Assembly (NCBI GenBank): GCA_030522415.1
Contig: CM060112.1
Span: forward strand, 6,479,001 to 6,543,000
DNA from: Channallabes apus
Lineage: Eukaryota > Chordata > Actinopteri > Siluriformes > Clariidae
Reading direction: 5' to 3'
Length of the DNA stretch: 64,000 nucleotides
Both the position numbers and the translations under genes were made by a program. Shown in pieces: positions 10,939 through 21,632 of this stretch (position 1 is its first letter; the number at the start of each line of letters is the position of its first letter). The notes under the pieces are model-generated. The model searched no databases. It was not told the DNA's origin and saw only the letters and a program-made list of their open reading frames with translations.

Positions 10939-12469
10939 AGCTGAACAACCAGACAGTAGACATTACATTAATCAAACCTAGAGGTGATAAAAGCATGAAG
11001 TAGTTTTTCTGCATCGTTTAGTGACAATATATTTCTTATCTTGGCAATATTTGTGGGGTGAAAGAATGCTATCCTGGTGATATTGTCTACATGAGCTTCA
11101 AATGAAAGACTAGAATCTATAATCACACTGAGGTCTCTTACTGTTGCATTAGATGGAACAGAAAGGCCATCTAAAGTTACAGTACAGTGTGATCTAAAAT
11201 CTTGCTTCTAGCTGCACACGGTCTTATAACTAGAACTTCTGTCTTATCAGGATTAAGCAGAAGGAAAATAATAAGCATCCAGTCTCTTATATTCTAACTA
11301 GCAAACTGTTTTTTTCTCATCTGGTTTTGCTGATACATATAACTGTGTGTCGTCAGCATAACAATGAAAACTAATATCTAACAATGCTTATGGATTATAT
11401 TGTCCAAAGGAAGCATGTAAAAGGAAAAAAGCAGAGGGCCTATAACTGAACCCTGTGGAAGGTCAACTACAACTACAGAACATTCAGAATAAACACCATT
11501 TAAATTTACATACTAATAACGATGAGTCGAATAGGATCTGAGTCAGGAGAGGGCTGTACCCTTAATTCCTACTACATTTTCTAATCTCTGAAGAAAAATA
11601 CTAATATCAATGGTGTCAAAATCTGCACTGAGGCCGAGTTATACAAGCATAGTTACACAACCCTGATCAGAGCCCAATAAGAGGTTATTTACTACTTTAA
11701 CAAGTGCTGTCTCTGTGCTATGATGAGACCTAAATCCTGACTGATACAGTTCATGCTATTTCTACAGTATGTAGATATGAGCATAGCGGCTCTGCCACTA
11801 TCTTTCCCAGATAGCACTTAATATTTTATAGACTTCTTAATCATTGGTTTAATAACTGCTAATTTAAAAGATTTTGGAACAATGGTGAGTGAAGAATGAA
11901 TTATTGTCAACAGAGGTCCTATTATTTCTGGCTCTATCTGTTTGAGAAAATGTGTCAGTATAGGGTCTAATATACAGGGTGATGAATTTGCAGAAGAGAT
12001 GAGTGAAATTAGTTAATTCTCTTCAAGGGGAGGAAAGTATTCTAGGTTCCGATCTTACATGGCTAGATTAACATCTGCATCACTTACATTGTTTGGTTTC
12101 AAAGCCTCAATTTTATGCCTGATATTTACAATTTTATTATTTAAAAAGTTCATGAAGTCCTCACTATTGCATGATGTTGTTGTGGAGATTTCTGCAGTGG
12201 TCTTATTTCTGGTTAATTTGGCTACAGTATTAAATAAAAATCTAGGATTATTTTTGTTATTTTCTATAAGAGTGGAGAGATACGTTGATCTAGCTACACT
12301 AAGAGCTTTTCTATAGTTCAGGATGCTTTCCTTCCACGCTATTTGAAATACTAACAATTTAGTTTGATGCCATTTACGTTCTAATTTCTGAAATAAACAG
12401 AAAGTTTTCAAATTGTGAAAGTTATAAAGCAAATAAAAAACAGTCTAATAAGGAATATTCAATATGCCC

Positions 12470-12712
12470 AGTGGAGGTGGTGGTATTGTTTTTTGGCTGT
12501 TCTGGTCGAGGGGTCGCCGCAGCAGTCCATCTGATCCGCACACAACTTGGCTCCAGGTTTTACGCAGGATGCCCTTCCTGGCGCAACCCTCAAATTTTAT
12601 CCAGACTAGGAGACGGGCACTGCATTCAGTGGCTGGGGTTTAGGCATTGAATGAAATTTGAACCCCAGGCCTTCTGCACAACAGGTGAGAAACTTACCAT
12701 GTTAAAGGTCAG
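12470..12712 (-). mobile_element. Fish dispersed repeat, SINE-like
   Basis: Phrases such as GGATGCCCTTCCTGGCGCAACC and GGCTGGGGTTTAGG followed by TTTGAACCCC are typical of a widespread fish short repeat. The TTTGAACC string resembles the complement of a pol III B box, which suggests the minus orientation. No clear target duplication was found. Confidence 0.5.
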
Positions 12713-12739
12713 ATTTTATGAGTCATATCCCTTACACTA

Positions 12740-12972
12740 ATACATGATTTTAGACAGCACTCTGATCAGTTGGCTAAAACATGGATCATCGGGTTTTACT
12801 AAGTTCCTCTACAAGGGGCTTCATACGGATACTTTTTTTCATAAAATATATGTTAAAGAAAATGTAAAATATGTAAATAAGAATAAATTCTTCCTGTATG
12901 ATAACAGTAAAAGACAAGTCTTTAGTCTGAGTATTAGACATTTTAATGAGAAAGACTTTGGTAAACACTGAG
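12740..12972 (+). pseudogene. Decayed CD300/pIgR-like Ig V-domain exon, copy 2
   Basis: It matches both copy 1 (616-815) and the live gene's exon 3. The open part reads FLYDNSKRQVFSLSIRHFNEKDFGKH before TGA, where the live gene has FSLYDD...SVSIRNVTERDSGEYWC. The terminal cysteine is lost and no usable acceptor or donor remains. Downstream, the shared flank is interrupted at 13013 by the transposon nest and resumes at 24245. Confidence 0.75.
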
Positions 12973-13569
12973 TCATATCTCTTCCATTGAAGCACATTTT
13001 TAGACAACACTCAGGGCTGCATTTCCCAAAAGCATCGTAAGCCTAAGTAGTTCGTAAAAATTATCGTACGAATGATCTTAATATTACGGTCTGTTTCCCA
13101 AAAACATTGTAACTTAAGTAGCACTTGAAATCTTTGTAGATCTACGAGTGCTCTGGAATAATCGTAAAGCCTTAACTCTCATATTATGTTAAGGGTCAAT
13201 TTGACCCATTTCAGTTTTTTTGTTGACCAAAGTACTGTTTATCCTTCTTTTACTGTATCTTCATGAAATTTTGTGACTTTTCCTCATCTGGGGTCATAAA
13301 ATGGTGTGTAAAATATGGACACACTGTGTGTCCTGGAATGTCTGTGCAGAGTTTGTATACAAAAATGATGTTGCGGGTCATTTTGACCCGGACACTTTAA
13401 GGTGGGTAAAAAGCTGGTCAGATCCAAAATAAACATGTCTCTTTGATGTATTTTGTTTTGAATAGCCTCTGAATAAACATTCAGACCCACAGACCCAGGT
13501 GTGTGTACAGGACAAGCTTTCTTCCCTTTGTCTTTGTCACTGTTCTCATGTCATCTCTTTGAGAAGCAC

Positions 13570-14164
13570 ATCAAAAAATTACCTCCAAAAGGTTTACAGC
13601 TTATCAGAGATTTTTAACTGGGATAGTGATGAAGAAGAAGAGATTTCAGAGACAGAGGATTGTTCAGAGCCCAAGGACAATGTTATTGATGATCCTGAGT
13701 GTCAATATTCCTACGATGAGAAGGATTCAGAGGAGGAGTCTGCTGCCATCTCTACATCAGATGAAAACCAAGGACTGAAAAAAATGATGCAAAGTCTAGC
13801 TATGCATGGAATATCCACTGAAAAGCTACCTGGAGGAGCATCTGAGAAGAATCAGGAGATCTGTGTGGTGCTGAAGTTGAGTGAAGAGGTTCTTTACATC
13901 CTACAATCTTACAATCCTTACAATCTTTACTTGCAAATGAACTTCAGAAGAGAAAGCTGACTATGTTGGGAACAATAAGAAGAAATAAGCCAGAACTTCC
14001 CAGTGAAATTCTGAAGATGCAGGGAAGATCTCTGCATTCCTCAATATTTGTTTTCTCTGAGAAAGCAATTCAATTCAATTCAATTCAATTTTATTTATAT
14101 AGCGCTTTTAACAATGGTCATTGTCTCAAAGCAGCTTCACAAAAATTTAAGAAATTTAATTTAA

Positions 14165-14201
<37 letters not shown>

Positions 14202-15561
14202 ATATATATATAGAATAATTATATATAAAGTAATAAGTAAATAAATAAAATTATAATAGAAAATAAATAAATAAAAACAAATAATAATAATAATTATAGA
14301 AAAGAAAATAATTGGAATTGTGGATGTGTGAGAAAAATGTGCAGATAATAATGAGATGAATGAATGAAATGTCTCTGATGAGCAAGCCAAGGGTGACGGC
14401 GACGGTGGCAAGGAAAAACTCCCTGAGATGGCATTAGGAAGAAACCTTGAGAGGAACCAGACTCAACAGGGAACCCATCCTCATTTGGGCGATAACAGAT
14501 AGAAATGATATAACATCTTGTGTTGTGCAGGTGAAAAATCAATATGACAGAAATTATTTAAATGGTCATGAAGACCAGTTCAGCATAGGGACGAGTCAGT
14601 AGGTGCAGAGGGCAGATGAGGTCTGGATCACTGGAAGCACAGGAGCAGCATGTGTAGCTCCAACCATCATAAAGCTGAATCCAGTTGGAGCTGGTCCTTC
14701 TCTGGGTGCCTCAGGAACCTCGCAGGGTCGGCCTTTGTCTACTGAAGCTGGCAAAATCTCCCGATGCCTCGGGATGGGTAGAGAAATACAGAACAGATGG
14801 GGAGAATTAGCGTAGTTGCCATTCGGTATAGGTGTACTGGAGTATGAGTACTGGGATGAGTTATGTGTATGCCAGATTAAAAAGATGCGTCTTGAGTCTA
14901 CTTTTGAACTGAGAAACCGTGTCTGCTCCCCGGACACTGTCTGGAAGGCTATTCCAAAGCTTTGAAAGCAACAGTTGTTTCATACTGCCCAAAGAAAAAC
15001 AAGAACGTTCTTGTCATGAGCACAATGCACACAGATGCATCTCTGACCACAAGAGAAGACAAGAAACCACAAACGATCCTGGACTACAACTCGACCAAAG
15101 GAGGAGTTGACAATCTGGACAAAGTGACAGCAACATACAGCTGCCAACATACAGAAGACAGCCCGTTGGCCCTTGGTTATTTGCTACAACATTTTGGATG
15201 TGTCTGCTTACAATGCCTACTGTATGTCCTGTCGACTGAAATCCATCATCAATGGAATGCTGACAAATTCTACCGACGTCGGCTTTTCCTGGAAGAACTG
15301 GGAAAAGCCTCGTCACTCTCAAGATCTAGAGGTGAGCCAGGCCAGCTCAATCACCAGTAGCTGCAGCTGTAATTGAAAAAGTCAAGTTCATGCCATTCAT
15401 ACAATCTGCAATGGGTCCAGTGGATACAGGTGTATAGAAACGGAAAAGATGCCAGGTCTGTCCCTTCGGAAAGGACAGTAAAACAAGCACATCTTGTGTG
15501 AAATTCAAGAACTACATCTGCAGAAACCATATATTTACATTATGTCCATCATGTGGACAAC
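13570..15561 (+). pseudogene. piggyBac transposase, internally deleted and interrupted
   Basis: The N-terminal part (about 13600-13780) is very acidic (FNWDSDEEEEISETED), as is usual for the family. Then a large deletion removes most of the catalytic core. The frame resumes near 13940 (KRKLTMLGTIRRNKPELPSE), is split by an L2 tail (14069-14963), and continues at 14965 with YCPKKNKNVLVMSTMH and ILDYNSTKGGVDNLD, the region preceding the last catalytic aspartate in piggyBac proteins. A frameshift near 15165 moves CYNILDVSAYNAY to another frame. At 15446-15561 the cysteine-rich C-terminal domain is intact (CQVC, C, CRNH, CPSCGQH) and ends at TGA. It cannot make an active enzyme. Confidence 0.85.
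14069..14963 (-). mobile_element. L2-like LINE 3' tail inserted in the piggyBac transposase
   Basis: GAAAGCA at 14061-14067 and 14964-14970 is the target duplication. The left end has a short ATTCA repeat and then the L2 3' signature (TTTTATTTATATAGCGCTTTTAACAAT..). The right end has GGAAGGCTATTCCAAAGCTTT, the antisense of the last coding segment of L2. It is a 5'-truncated copy of about 0.9 kb of the same LINE family as 37550-40680. A long poly(A) at 14166-14198 and an ATA-rich stretch lie inside. Confidence 0.9.
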
Positions 15562-16106
15562 ATTGAAAATGTTGAACACTGGAAAATCTAAAACTAAACA
15601 AAATAGTTGTTACAAAAATTGTTCTGGAATTTCAAATTGTGCTGTATGTCAGTTTTTATAATGTTTATCTAATAGACAGTAAAGTTGCTGTTGTTTAAAC
15701 CCAGTTTTTTGACAGTTCTGAGTGGATTTACACAGTGCGTGTCAAAATGACCCGCAACATAACCAATGTGATTTTATTTCAACATAATATGAGGGTTAAG
15801 TGCATCATAAGGAGACAGAGTTATGAGGACGCCTGCTGGACAACCGGCAAATTACACCTAAAATTTACTTCTCTTCAAAGTCATTTTTCATTTTATTTGT
15901 ACGTATATTTTTATTAATTTCTATTTTCTACTCATTACACAATTAAATATAAAAATAACAAATAAAGAAATAAAATAAAAATAACATAATAAATGTTAGA
16001 ATGAAAAAAAGTACACTGTTGTATATGAACATTTCAAGGGTAGTACAAATGTATTTCTTTGAAAATATTTAATGTGCTTTAAAGATGACACAAAAAAAGG
16101 AGGGAC

Positions 16107-16229
16107 TCAAAGAAATGTGTCAATGACTTGTTGGCGCGCATGAAACCCAACCGTGTATTGAACATGTCTTGGTTGATCATCATGAAGTCTCATCTCAACT
16201 TCATTCTCTTCCTCCACCTCTTCATCTTC
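16107..16229 (-). pseudogene. Possible Harbinger transposase C-terminal fragment
   Basis: A 40-codon minus-strand frame starts with a run of glutamates (EDEEVEEENEVE) and ends ARQQVIDTFL before TGA. An acidic stretch followed by an ARQ..ID.F-type terminus is how many HARBI1-like transposases end. It lies in DNA belonging to the outer element, which supports the link. The rest of the enzyme is gone. Confidence 0.4.
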
Positions 16230-17254
16230 CTATGTTGTGTAACATAGCTGTTACTGTTATTACATCACAGCACTTTCGTAGCACAAAGGAAGCTTCACCT
16301 CCTCTAAAATAATATTAATTTCCTCTTATTGAAAAATGCCTTTTTTTGTTTTTTGGTTTCAGCCAGTTTTCAAGTGTCTCCAGTTATTAAAAAAATTCTC
16401 CTATTAGCAAATGCACATCAGGTGAAAATAATTAGGCAAAATTTTCAAAAATAAATGTAAGAGCTTATTTATTTATTTATTTACTTATTTATATATTTAT
16501 TTTGATGTGAAATAAGCAATTGTTTACATAGACTCCGTTTTATGCGAGATTGGAGCAAGACAGTGTTTTTACAGAACGACATTTTCAGTTAATTAATAAT
16601 TTTTTTACTTGCTCAACTTCACTATACATACTATAGCTATACATTCACACAAGTAGAAGAAGAAACGGAAATCAAAACTTACATGGATTGCTGTAACCAG
16701 TGGCGGTTTTAGGGTAGGGCGAAGTGGGCAGCCGCCCAGGGCGGCATTTTTTTTATGTCACGTGGGGGGCGGCACACGAACCTGGAGTAAAAAATAATAA
16801 TCTGTGCCGCTAAGCGGTTTTCTAATATATGTGATACCTGCGCACGCGCCGCCCCTGAATGAGCCGCACAGAAGCTGAACAAGCGGAGAAGACCGGGAGG
16901 GGGCGGGGGGATGGGGTTGAGCGGAGAGGAGAGCCGATGGCGGGGGGCGGGGGGGGGGGGGGCGCAGAGAACAGTTCACCTCTCCCAAATGAAGCGGACA
17001 TGAAGGGGGCTAAATTATGTCTACCTGACTTTCTTACAAATAAAGCACATTTCATTCAAAATATTATAAACACACACCAGTAATTTGCACTTTTTTTCAT
17101 TTATTTAATTGTGTGAAATGGCAAATAAAAATAGATAATAAAAGCGATTATGATGTGGAGGTGAATTGGTTTAGTCTTGACTTCTGGTCCTGAGTGACAG
17201 CGTTGGGGGAAATCTGTTGATTGTCGAATCGTCAATTATAAAGTAAACACAGCG

Positions 17255-17313
17255 ATGGAGAGAAAAAGGCCAAAGCTGTCAGGGGCCCAATTTAGAAATA
17301 AACAAAACAAAAG
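17255..17313 (+). pseudogene. hAT transposase N-terminus, cut by the LTR insertion
   Basis: It begins MERKRPKLSGAQFRNKQNK. A basic start of this kind is usual in hAT transposases of the zinc-finger type. The LTR element interrupts it at 17314. On the far side (22887 onward) a lysine-rich continuation (KKMRRKDKG) is visible before the frame is lost. Confidence 0.65.
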
Positions 17314-17916
17314 TGTAACGGGGTGCTCGTGTGGGGTTTGGAGAAGACATGGAGGCGGAGGTGATAGAGTGCAAAAGGGGTTTTTAATAAAGGAACAGAA
17401 TGTGAATGGTACAAACAGGACTCGAACTAAACTAAACACCGAGCTAAACCAAACATGGAGCTAAACCAGACATGGAGCTAACCTAACCCACAGAGCTAAC
17501 CTTACCCACAGAGCTAACCTTACCCACAGAGCTAACCTAACACACAGAGCTAACCTAACACGCAGAGTTAACCTAACACGCAGAGTTAAACTAGACACAG
17601 AGTTAAACTAGACACAGAACTAAGACACAGAATAACATAAACTAAGAGTAAGGGGAAATGGCATGACACCTAGACCATGAACAAGGAACAGAAACACCCA
17701 CTTAACATTACCGTAGCGAACAGATGCCCGACCCAGAACAAGGGAAACAAAAGTCTATTTAACTTGTACTGATTAGTCTGCTAACCTCGATCAGGTGTGC
17801 TCCCATTACCTGACCGAGGTGCACTCTGGGAAACGGAGTTCAAAACCAAACTAAAACAGAACAGGAAACAAAATGGAGTCTTGGAGTTTGGCGCCCTCTG
17901 GTGTTTGACCGTGACA
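17314..17916 (-). repeat. 3' LTR of the minisatellite element
   Basis: 603 bp. It contains an array of about 18-bp units (CACAGAGCTAACCTAAC and variants) at about 17450-17630. Outside that array it is almost the same as 22149-22886. Confidence 0.92.
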
Positions 17917-20900
17917 TTACCCCCCCTCCAAAGGGCGCTACTTCGGAGCGCCCAAAATGGTGGTCCAGGGCACCCCCCCCAAGGTCCAATGTCGGTCCTC
18001 CCAACCGAGAGGCTGCAGCACAGGTTCCCTGGGCAGGGTGGCAGGGTGGGCACAGGAGCTGGGTCGTCGCCGAGTCCTGTCGGCGGAGCGAGGAGCACTG
18101 GAGCGGGGTCGTCGGCGAAGCCGGGCGGCGGGGCGAGGAGCACTGGCGCTGGGTCGTCGGCGAAGCCGGGCGGCGGGGCGAGGAGCACTGGCGCTGGGTC
18201 GTCGGCGAAGCCGGGCGGCGGGGCGAGGAGCACTGGCGCTGGGTCGTCGGCGAAGCCGGGCGGCGGGGCGAGGAGCACTGGCACTGGATCGCAGGGCAGA
18301 GACGGCGCTGGATCGCAGGGCAGAGACGGCGCTGGATCGCAGGGCAGAGACGGCGCTGGCTCGCAGGGCAGAGACGGCGCTGGCTCGCAGGGCAGAGACG
18401 GAGCTGGCTCGCAGGGCAGAGACGGAGCTGGCTCGCAGGGCAGAGACGGAGCTGGCTCGCAGGGCAGAGACGGAGCTGGCTCGCAGGGCTGAGACGGAGC
18501 TGGCTCGCAGGGCTGAGACGGAGCTGGATCACCGCCGAATCTGGCCGACGGCTCGACTTCGTTGCCGAGGCATGGCCATGGTGGAGGAGGCAGTTCGAAG
18601 TCCTCGAAGGCGGACATAGGCAGCTCGTCGTCGAGGCATGGCGGAGGCGGCGGCGGTAGATCGGTGTCGTCGTCGACGACGCCAAACAGCGGTTGAGGCA
18701 CAAAGTCATTGACGAGGCAGAGCTGTCGCTGAGCTGGCTCATGCCCTTTGGGGCTGTCTGAGAGATCGGAGCCCTCCACTGGGCTCTCTGGGAGATCGGA
18801 GCCCTCCACTGGGCTCTCTGGGAGATCGGAGCCCTCCACTGGGCTCTCTGGGAGATCGGAGCCCTCCACTGGGCTCTCTGGGAGATCGGAGCCCTCCACT
18901 GGGCTCTCTGGGAGATCGGAGCCCTCCACTGGGCTCTCTGGGAGATCGGAGCCCTCCACTGGGCTCTCTGGGAGATCGGAGCCCTCCACTGGGCTCTCTG
19001 GGAGATCGGAGCCCTCCACTGGGCTCTCTGGGAGATCGGAGCCCTCCACTGGGCTCTCTGGGAGATCGGAGCCCTCCACTGGGCTCTCTGGGAGATCGGA
19101 GCCCTCCACTGGGCTCTCTGGGAGATCGGAGCCCTCCACTGGGCTCTCTGGGAGATCGGAGCCCTCCACTGGGCAGACTGGGAGATCGGAGCCCTCCACT
19201 GGGCAGACTGGGAGATCGGAGCCCTCCACTGGGCAGACTGGGAGATCGGAGCCCTCCACTGGGCAGACTGGGAGATCGGAGCCCTCCACTGGGCAGACTG
19301 GGAGATCGGAGCCCTCCACTGGGCAGACTGGGAGATCGGAGCCCTCCACTGGGCAGACTGGGAGATCGGAGCCCTCCACTGGGCAGACTGGGAGATCGGA
19401 GCCCTCCACTGGGCTCTCTGGGAGATCGGAGCCCTCCACTGGGCTCTCTGGGAGATCGGAGTCCTCCACTGGGCTCTCTGGGAGATCGGAGCCCTCCACT
19501 GGGCAGACTGGGAGATCGGAGCCCTCCACTGGGCAGACTGGGAGATCGGAGCCCTCCACTGGGCAGACTGGGAGATCGGAGCCCTCCACTGGGCAGACTG
19601 GGAGATCGGAGCCCTCCAATGGGCAGACTGGGAGATCGGAGCCCTCCACTGGGCAGACTGGGAGATCGGAGCCCTCCACTGGGCAGACTGGGAGATCGGA
19701 GCCCTCCACTGGGCAGACTGGGAGATCGGAGCCCTCCACTGGGCTCTCTGGGAGATCGGAGCCCTCCACTGGGCTCTCTGGGAGATCGGAGCCCTCCACT
19801 GGGCTCTCTGGGAGATCGGAGCCCTCCACTGGGCTCTCTGGGAGATCGGAGCCCTCCACTGGGCTCTCTGGGAGATCGGAGCCCTCCACTGGGCTCTCTG
19901 GGAGATCGGAGCCCTCCACTGGGCTCTCTGGGAGATCGGAGCCCTCCACTGGGCTCTCTGGGAGATCGGAGCCCTCCACTGGGCTCTCTGGGAGATCGGA
20001 GCCCTCCACTGGGCTCTCTGGGAGATCGGAGCCCTCCACTGGGCTCTCTGGGAGATCGGAGCCCTCCACTGGGCTCTCTGGGAGATCGGAGCCCTCCACT
20101 GGGCTCTCTGGGAGATCGGAGCCCTCCACTGGGCTCTCTGGGAGATCGGAGCCCTCCACTGGGCTCTCTGGGAGATCGGAGCCCTCCACTGGGCTCTCTG
20201 GGAGATCGGAGCCCTCCACTGGGCTCTCTGGGAGATCGGAGCCTTCAACTGGGCAGACTGGGAGATCGGAGCCCTCCACTGGGCTCTCTGGGAGATCGGA
20301 GCCCTCCACTGGGCTCTCTGGGAGATCGGAGCCCTCCACTGGGCTCTCTGGGAGATCGGAGCCCTCCACTGGGCTCTCTGGGAGATCGGAGCCCTCCACT
20401 GGGCTCTCTGGGAGATCGGAGCCCTCCACTGGGCAGACTGGGAGATCGGAGCCCTCCACTGGGCAGACTGGGAGATCGGAGCCCTCCACTGGGCAGACTG
20501 GGAGATCGGAGCCCTCCACTGGGCAGACTGGGAGATCGGAGCCCTCCACTGGGCAGACTGGGAGATCGGAGCCCTCCACTGGGCAGACTGGGAGATCGGA
20601 GCCCTCCACTGGGCAGACTGGGAGATCGGAGCCCTCCACTGGGCAGACTGGGAGATCGGAGCCCTCCACTGGGCAGACTGGGAGATCGGAGCCCTCCACT
20701 GGGCTCTCTGGGAGATCGGAGCCCTCCACTGGGCTCTCTGGGAGATCGGAGTCCTCCACTGGGCTCTCTGGGAGATCGGAGCCCTCCACTGGGCAGACTG
20801 GGAGATCGGAGCCCTCCACTGGGCAGACTGGGAGATCGGAGCCCTCCACTGGGCAGACTGGGAGATCGGAGCCCTCCACTGGGCAGACTGGGAGATCGGA

Positions 20901-21632
20901 GCCCTCCACTGGGCAGACTGGGAGATCGGAGCCCTCCACTGGGCAGACTGGGAGATCGGAGCCCTCCACTGGGCAGACTGGGAGATCGGAGCCCTCCACT
21001 GGGCAGACTGGGAGATCGGAGCCCTCCACTGGGCAGACTGGGAGATCGGAGCCCTCCACTGGGCTCTCTGGGAGATCGGAGCCCTCCACTGGGCTCTCTG
21101 GGAGATCGGAGCCCTCCACTGGGCTCTCTGGGAGATCGGAGCCCTCCACTGGGCTCTCTGGGAGATCGGAGCCCTCCACTGGGCTCTCTGGGAGATCGGA
21201 GCCCTCCACTGGGCTCTCTGGGAGATCGGAGCCCTCCACTGGGCTCTCTGGGAGATCGGAGCCCTCCACTGGGCTCTCTGGGAGATCGGAGCCCTCCACT
21301 GGGCTCTCTGGGAGATCGGAGCCCTCCACTGGGCTCTCTGGGAGATCGGAGCCCTCCACTGGGCTCTCTGGGAGATCGGAGCCCTCCACTGGGCTCTCTG
21401 GGAGATCGGAGCCCTCCACTGGGCTCTCTGGGAGATCGGAGCCCTCCACTGGGCTCTCTGGGAGATCGGAGCCTTCAACTGGGCAGACTGGGAGATCGGA
21501 GCCCTCCACTGGGCAGACTGGGAGATTGGAGCCCTCCACTGGGCTCTCTGGGAGATCGGAGCCCTCCACTGGGCTCTCTGGGAGATCGGAGCCTTCAACT
21601 GGACTCTCTGGGAGATCGGCTGGGCCAATCAC
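17781..21632 (-). CDS. Repeat-built long open frame of the LTR element (1283 codons)
   Basis: From N to C terminus the frame reads about 95 decapeptides SDLPESPVEG or SDLPVCPVEG (codons of the 30-bp array), then a unique acidic and proline-rich stretch (DDDTDLPPPPPPCLDDE), then octapeptides of the type PAPSLPCE, then 15-residue units (DDPAPVLLAPPPGFA), and then the end of the element. It has no known domain. Because the 30-bp unit is a multiple of three without stops, two minus and two plus frames are open here, so openness alone does not prove coding. The minus frame is favoured because it agrees with the element's orientation, and its unique segments also stay open. The last codons run through the purine tract into the LTR, which makes the exact end doubtful. 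Confidence 0.4.
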   Translation of the reverse strand: MIGPADLPESPVEGSDLPESPVEGSDLPESPVEGSNLPVCPVEGSDLPVCPVEGSDLPESPVEGSDLPESPVEGSDLPESPVEGSDLPESPVEGSDLPESPVEGSDLPESPVEGSDLPESPVEGSDLPESPVEGSDLPESPVEGSDLPESPVEGSDLPESPVEGSDLPESPVEGSDLPESPVEGSDLPESPVEGSDLPVCPVEGSDLPVCPVEGSDLPVCPVEGSDLPVCPVEGSDLPVCPVEGSDLPVCPVEGSDLPVCPVEGSDLPVCPVEGSDLPVCPVEGSDLPESPVEDSDLPESPVEGSDLPESPVEGSDLPVCPVEGSDLPVCPVEGSDLPVCPVEGSDLPVCPVEGSDLPVCPVEGSDLPVCPVEGSDLPVCPVEGSDLPVCPVEGSDLPVCPVEGSDLPESPVEGSDLPESPVEGSDLPESPVEGSDLPESPVEGSDLPESPVEGSDLPVCPVEGSDLPESPVEGSDLPESPVEGSDLPESPVEGSDLPESPVEGSDLPESPVEGSDLPESPVEGSDLPESPVEGSDLPESPVEGSDLPESPVEGSDLPESPVEGSDLPESPVEGSDLPESPVEGSDLPESPVEGSDLPESPVEGSDLPESPVEGSDLPESPVEGSDLPESPVEGSDLPVCPVEGSDLPVCPVEGSDLPVCPVEGSDLPVCPLEGSDLPVCPVEGSDLPVCPVEGSDLPVCPVEGSDLPVCPVEGSDLPESPVEDSDLPESPVEGSDLPESPVEGSDLPVCPVEGSDLPVCPVEGSDLPVCPVEGSDLPVCPVEGSDLPVCPVEGSDLPVCPVEGSDLPVCPVEGSDLPVCPVEGSDLPESPVEGSDLPESPVEGSDLPESPVEGSDLPESPVEGSDLPESPVEGSDLPESPVEGSDLPESPVEGSDLPESPVEGSDLPESPVEGSDLPESPVEGSDLPESPVEGSDLPESPVEGSDLPESPVEGSDLSDSPKGHEPAQRQLCLVNDFVPQPLFGVVDDDTDLPPPPPPCLDDELPMSAFEDFELPPPPWPCLGNEVEPSARFGGDPAPSQPCEPAPSQPCEPAPSLPCEPAPSLPCEPAPSLPCEPAPSLPCEPAPSLPCEPAPSLPCDPAPSLPCDPAPSLPCDPVPVLLAPPPGFADDPAPVLLAPPPGFADDPAPVLLAPPPGFADDPAPVLLAPPPGFADDPAPVLLAPPTGLGDDPAPVPTLPPCPGNLCCSLSVGRTDIGPWGGCPGPPFWALRSSALWRGGNVTVKHQRAPNSKTPFCFLFCFSLVLNSVSQSAPRSGNGSTPDRG
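18062..18285. repeat. 45-bp tandem repeat, about 5 units
   Basis: The units follow the pattern GGGTCGTCGGCGAAGCCGG..GCGAGGAGCACTGGCGCT. The first is divergent and the next ones are nearly the same. On the minus strand a unit encodes 15 residues. Confidence 0.9.
18280..18528. repeat. 24-bp tandem repeat, about 10 units
   Basis: The units are GGCGCTGGATCGCAGGGC plus AGAGAC, with graded variants: GGATCG then GGCTCG, GGCGCT then GGAGCT, and CAGAGAC then CTGAGAC. The variants are ordered along the array, as expected from local duplication. Confidence 0.9.
18751..21619. repeat. 30-bp minisatellite, 94 full units in two variants
   Basis: The unit starts GGGCTCTCTG (type A) or GGGCAGACTG (type B) and continues GGAGATCGGAGCCCTCCACT. 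From 18781 to 21600 there are exactly 94 units without length change, with a degenerate first unit at 18751 and a partial last unit. Order on the plus strand: 13 A, 8 B, 3 A, 8 B, 17 A, 1 B, 5 A, 9 B, 3 A, 9 B, 14 A, 2 B, 2 A. The middle A of each 3-A block has GTCCTCC (19441 and 20731), and three A units have CTTCAACT (20221, 21451, 21571), so the array contains a duplicated block of about 1.2-1.3 kb. Confidence 0.95.

Larger units (their letters stand above)
7640..12430 (-). mobile_element. Old L2-like LINE (minus strand), split by an LTR element
   Basis: The 3' end lies at about 7640 (A-rich tail followed, on the minus strand, by the end of the AGCGCTTTTAACAAT-type 3' region). The 5' part lies near 12430. 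Translated minus-strand pieces match the fuller copy at 60558-62543: the segment at 12432-12055 has [17 protein letters not shown], and 8869-8681 has [16 protein letters not shown]. Between them the reverse transcriptase frame is broken by many stops and indels. An LTR retrotransposon occupies 8974-10938. The copy is inactive and clearly older than the copies in the duplicated block. Confidence 0.85.
13176..15795 (+). mobile_element. piggyBac-type transposon with TTAA target sites
   Basis: TTAA flanks the element at 13172-13175 and 15796-15799. The ends are inverted: CTCTCATATTATGTT on the left and the complement of AACATAATATGAGGG on the right. A second inverted pair, built on GGGTCATTTTGACCC, lies inside each end (about 13376 and 15741). 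These features are diagnostic of piggyBac elements. The encoded transposase is deleted and frameshifted, so the copy is non-autonomous. Confidence 0.9.

Noticed and set aside
18062..21619. Possible CRISPR-like or satellite centromere array
   Set aside because: The units are directly adjacent, with no spacers, within a bounded LTR element. This is a minisatellite, not CRISPR, and it is far too short for a centromere.
17840..21628. Second minus-strand frame of 1262 codons (APISQRAQWR repeats)
   Set aside because: Same array effect. Its sequence is a register shadow of the SDLPESPVEG frame, and nothing shows it is used.
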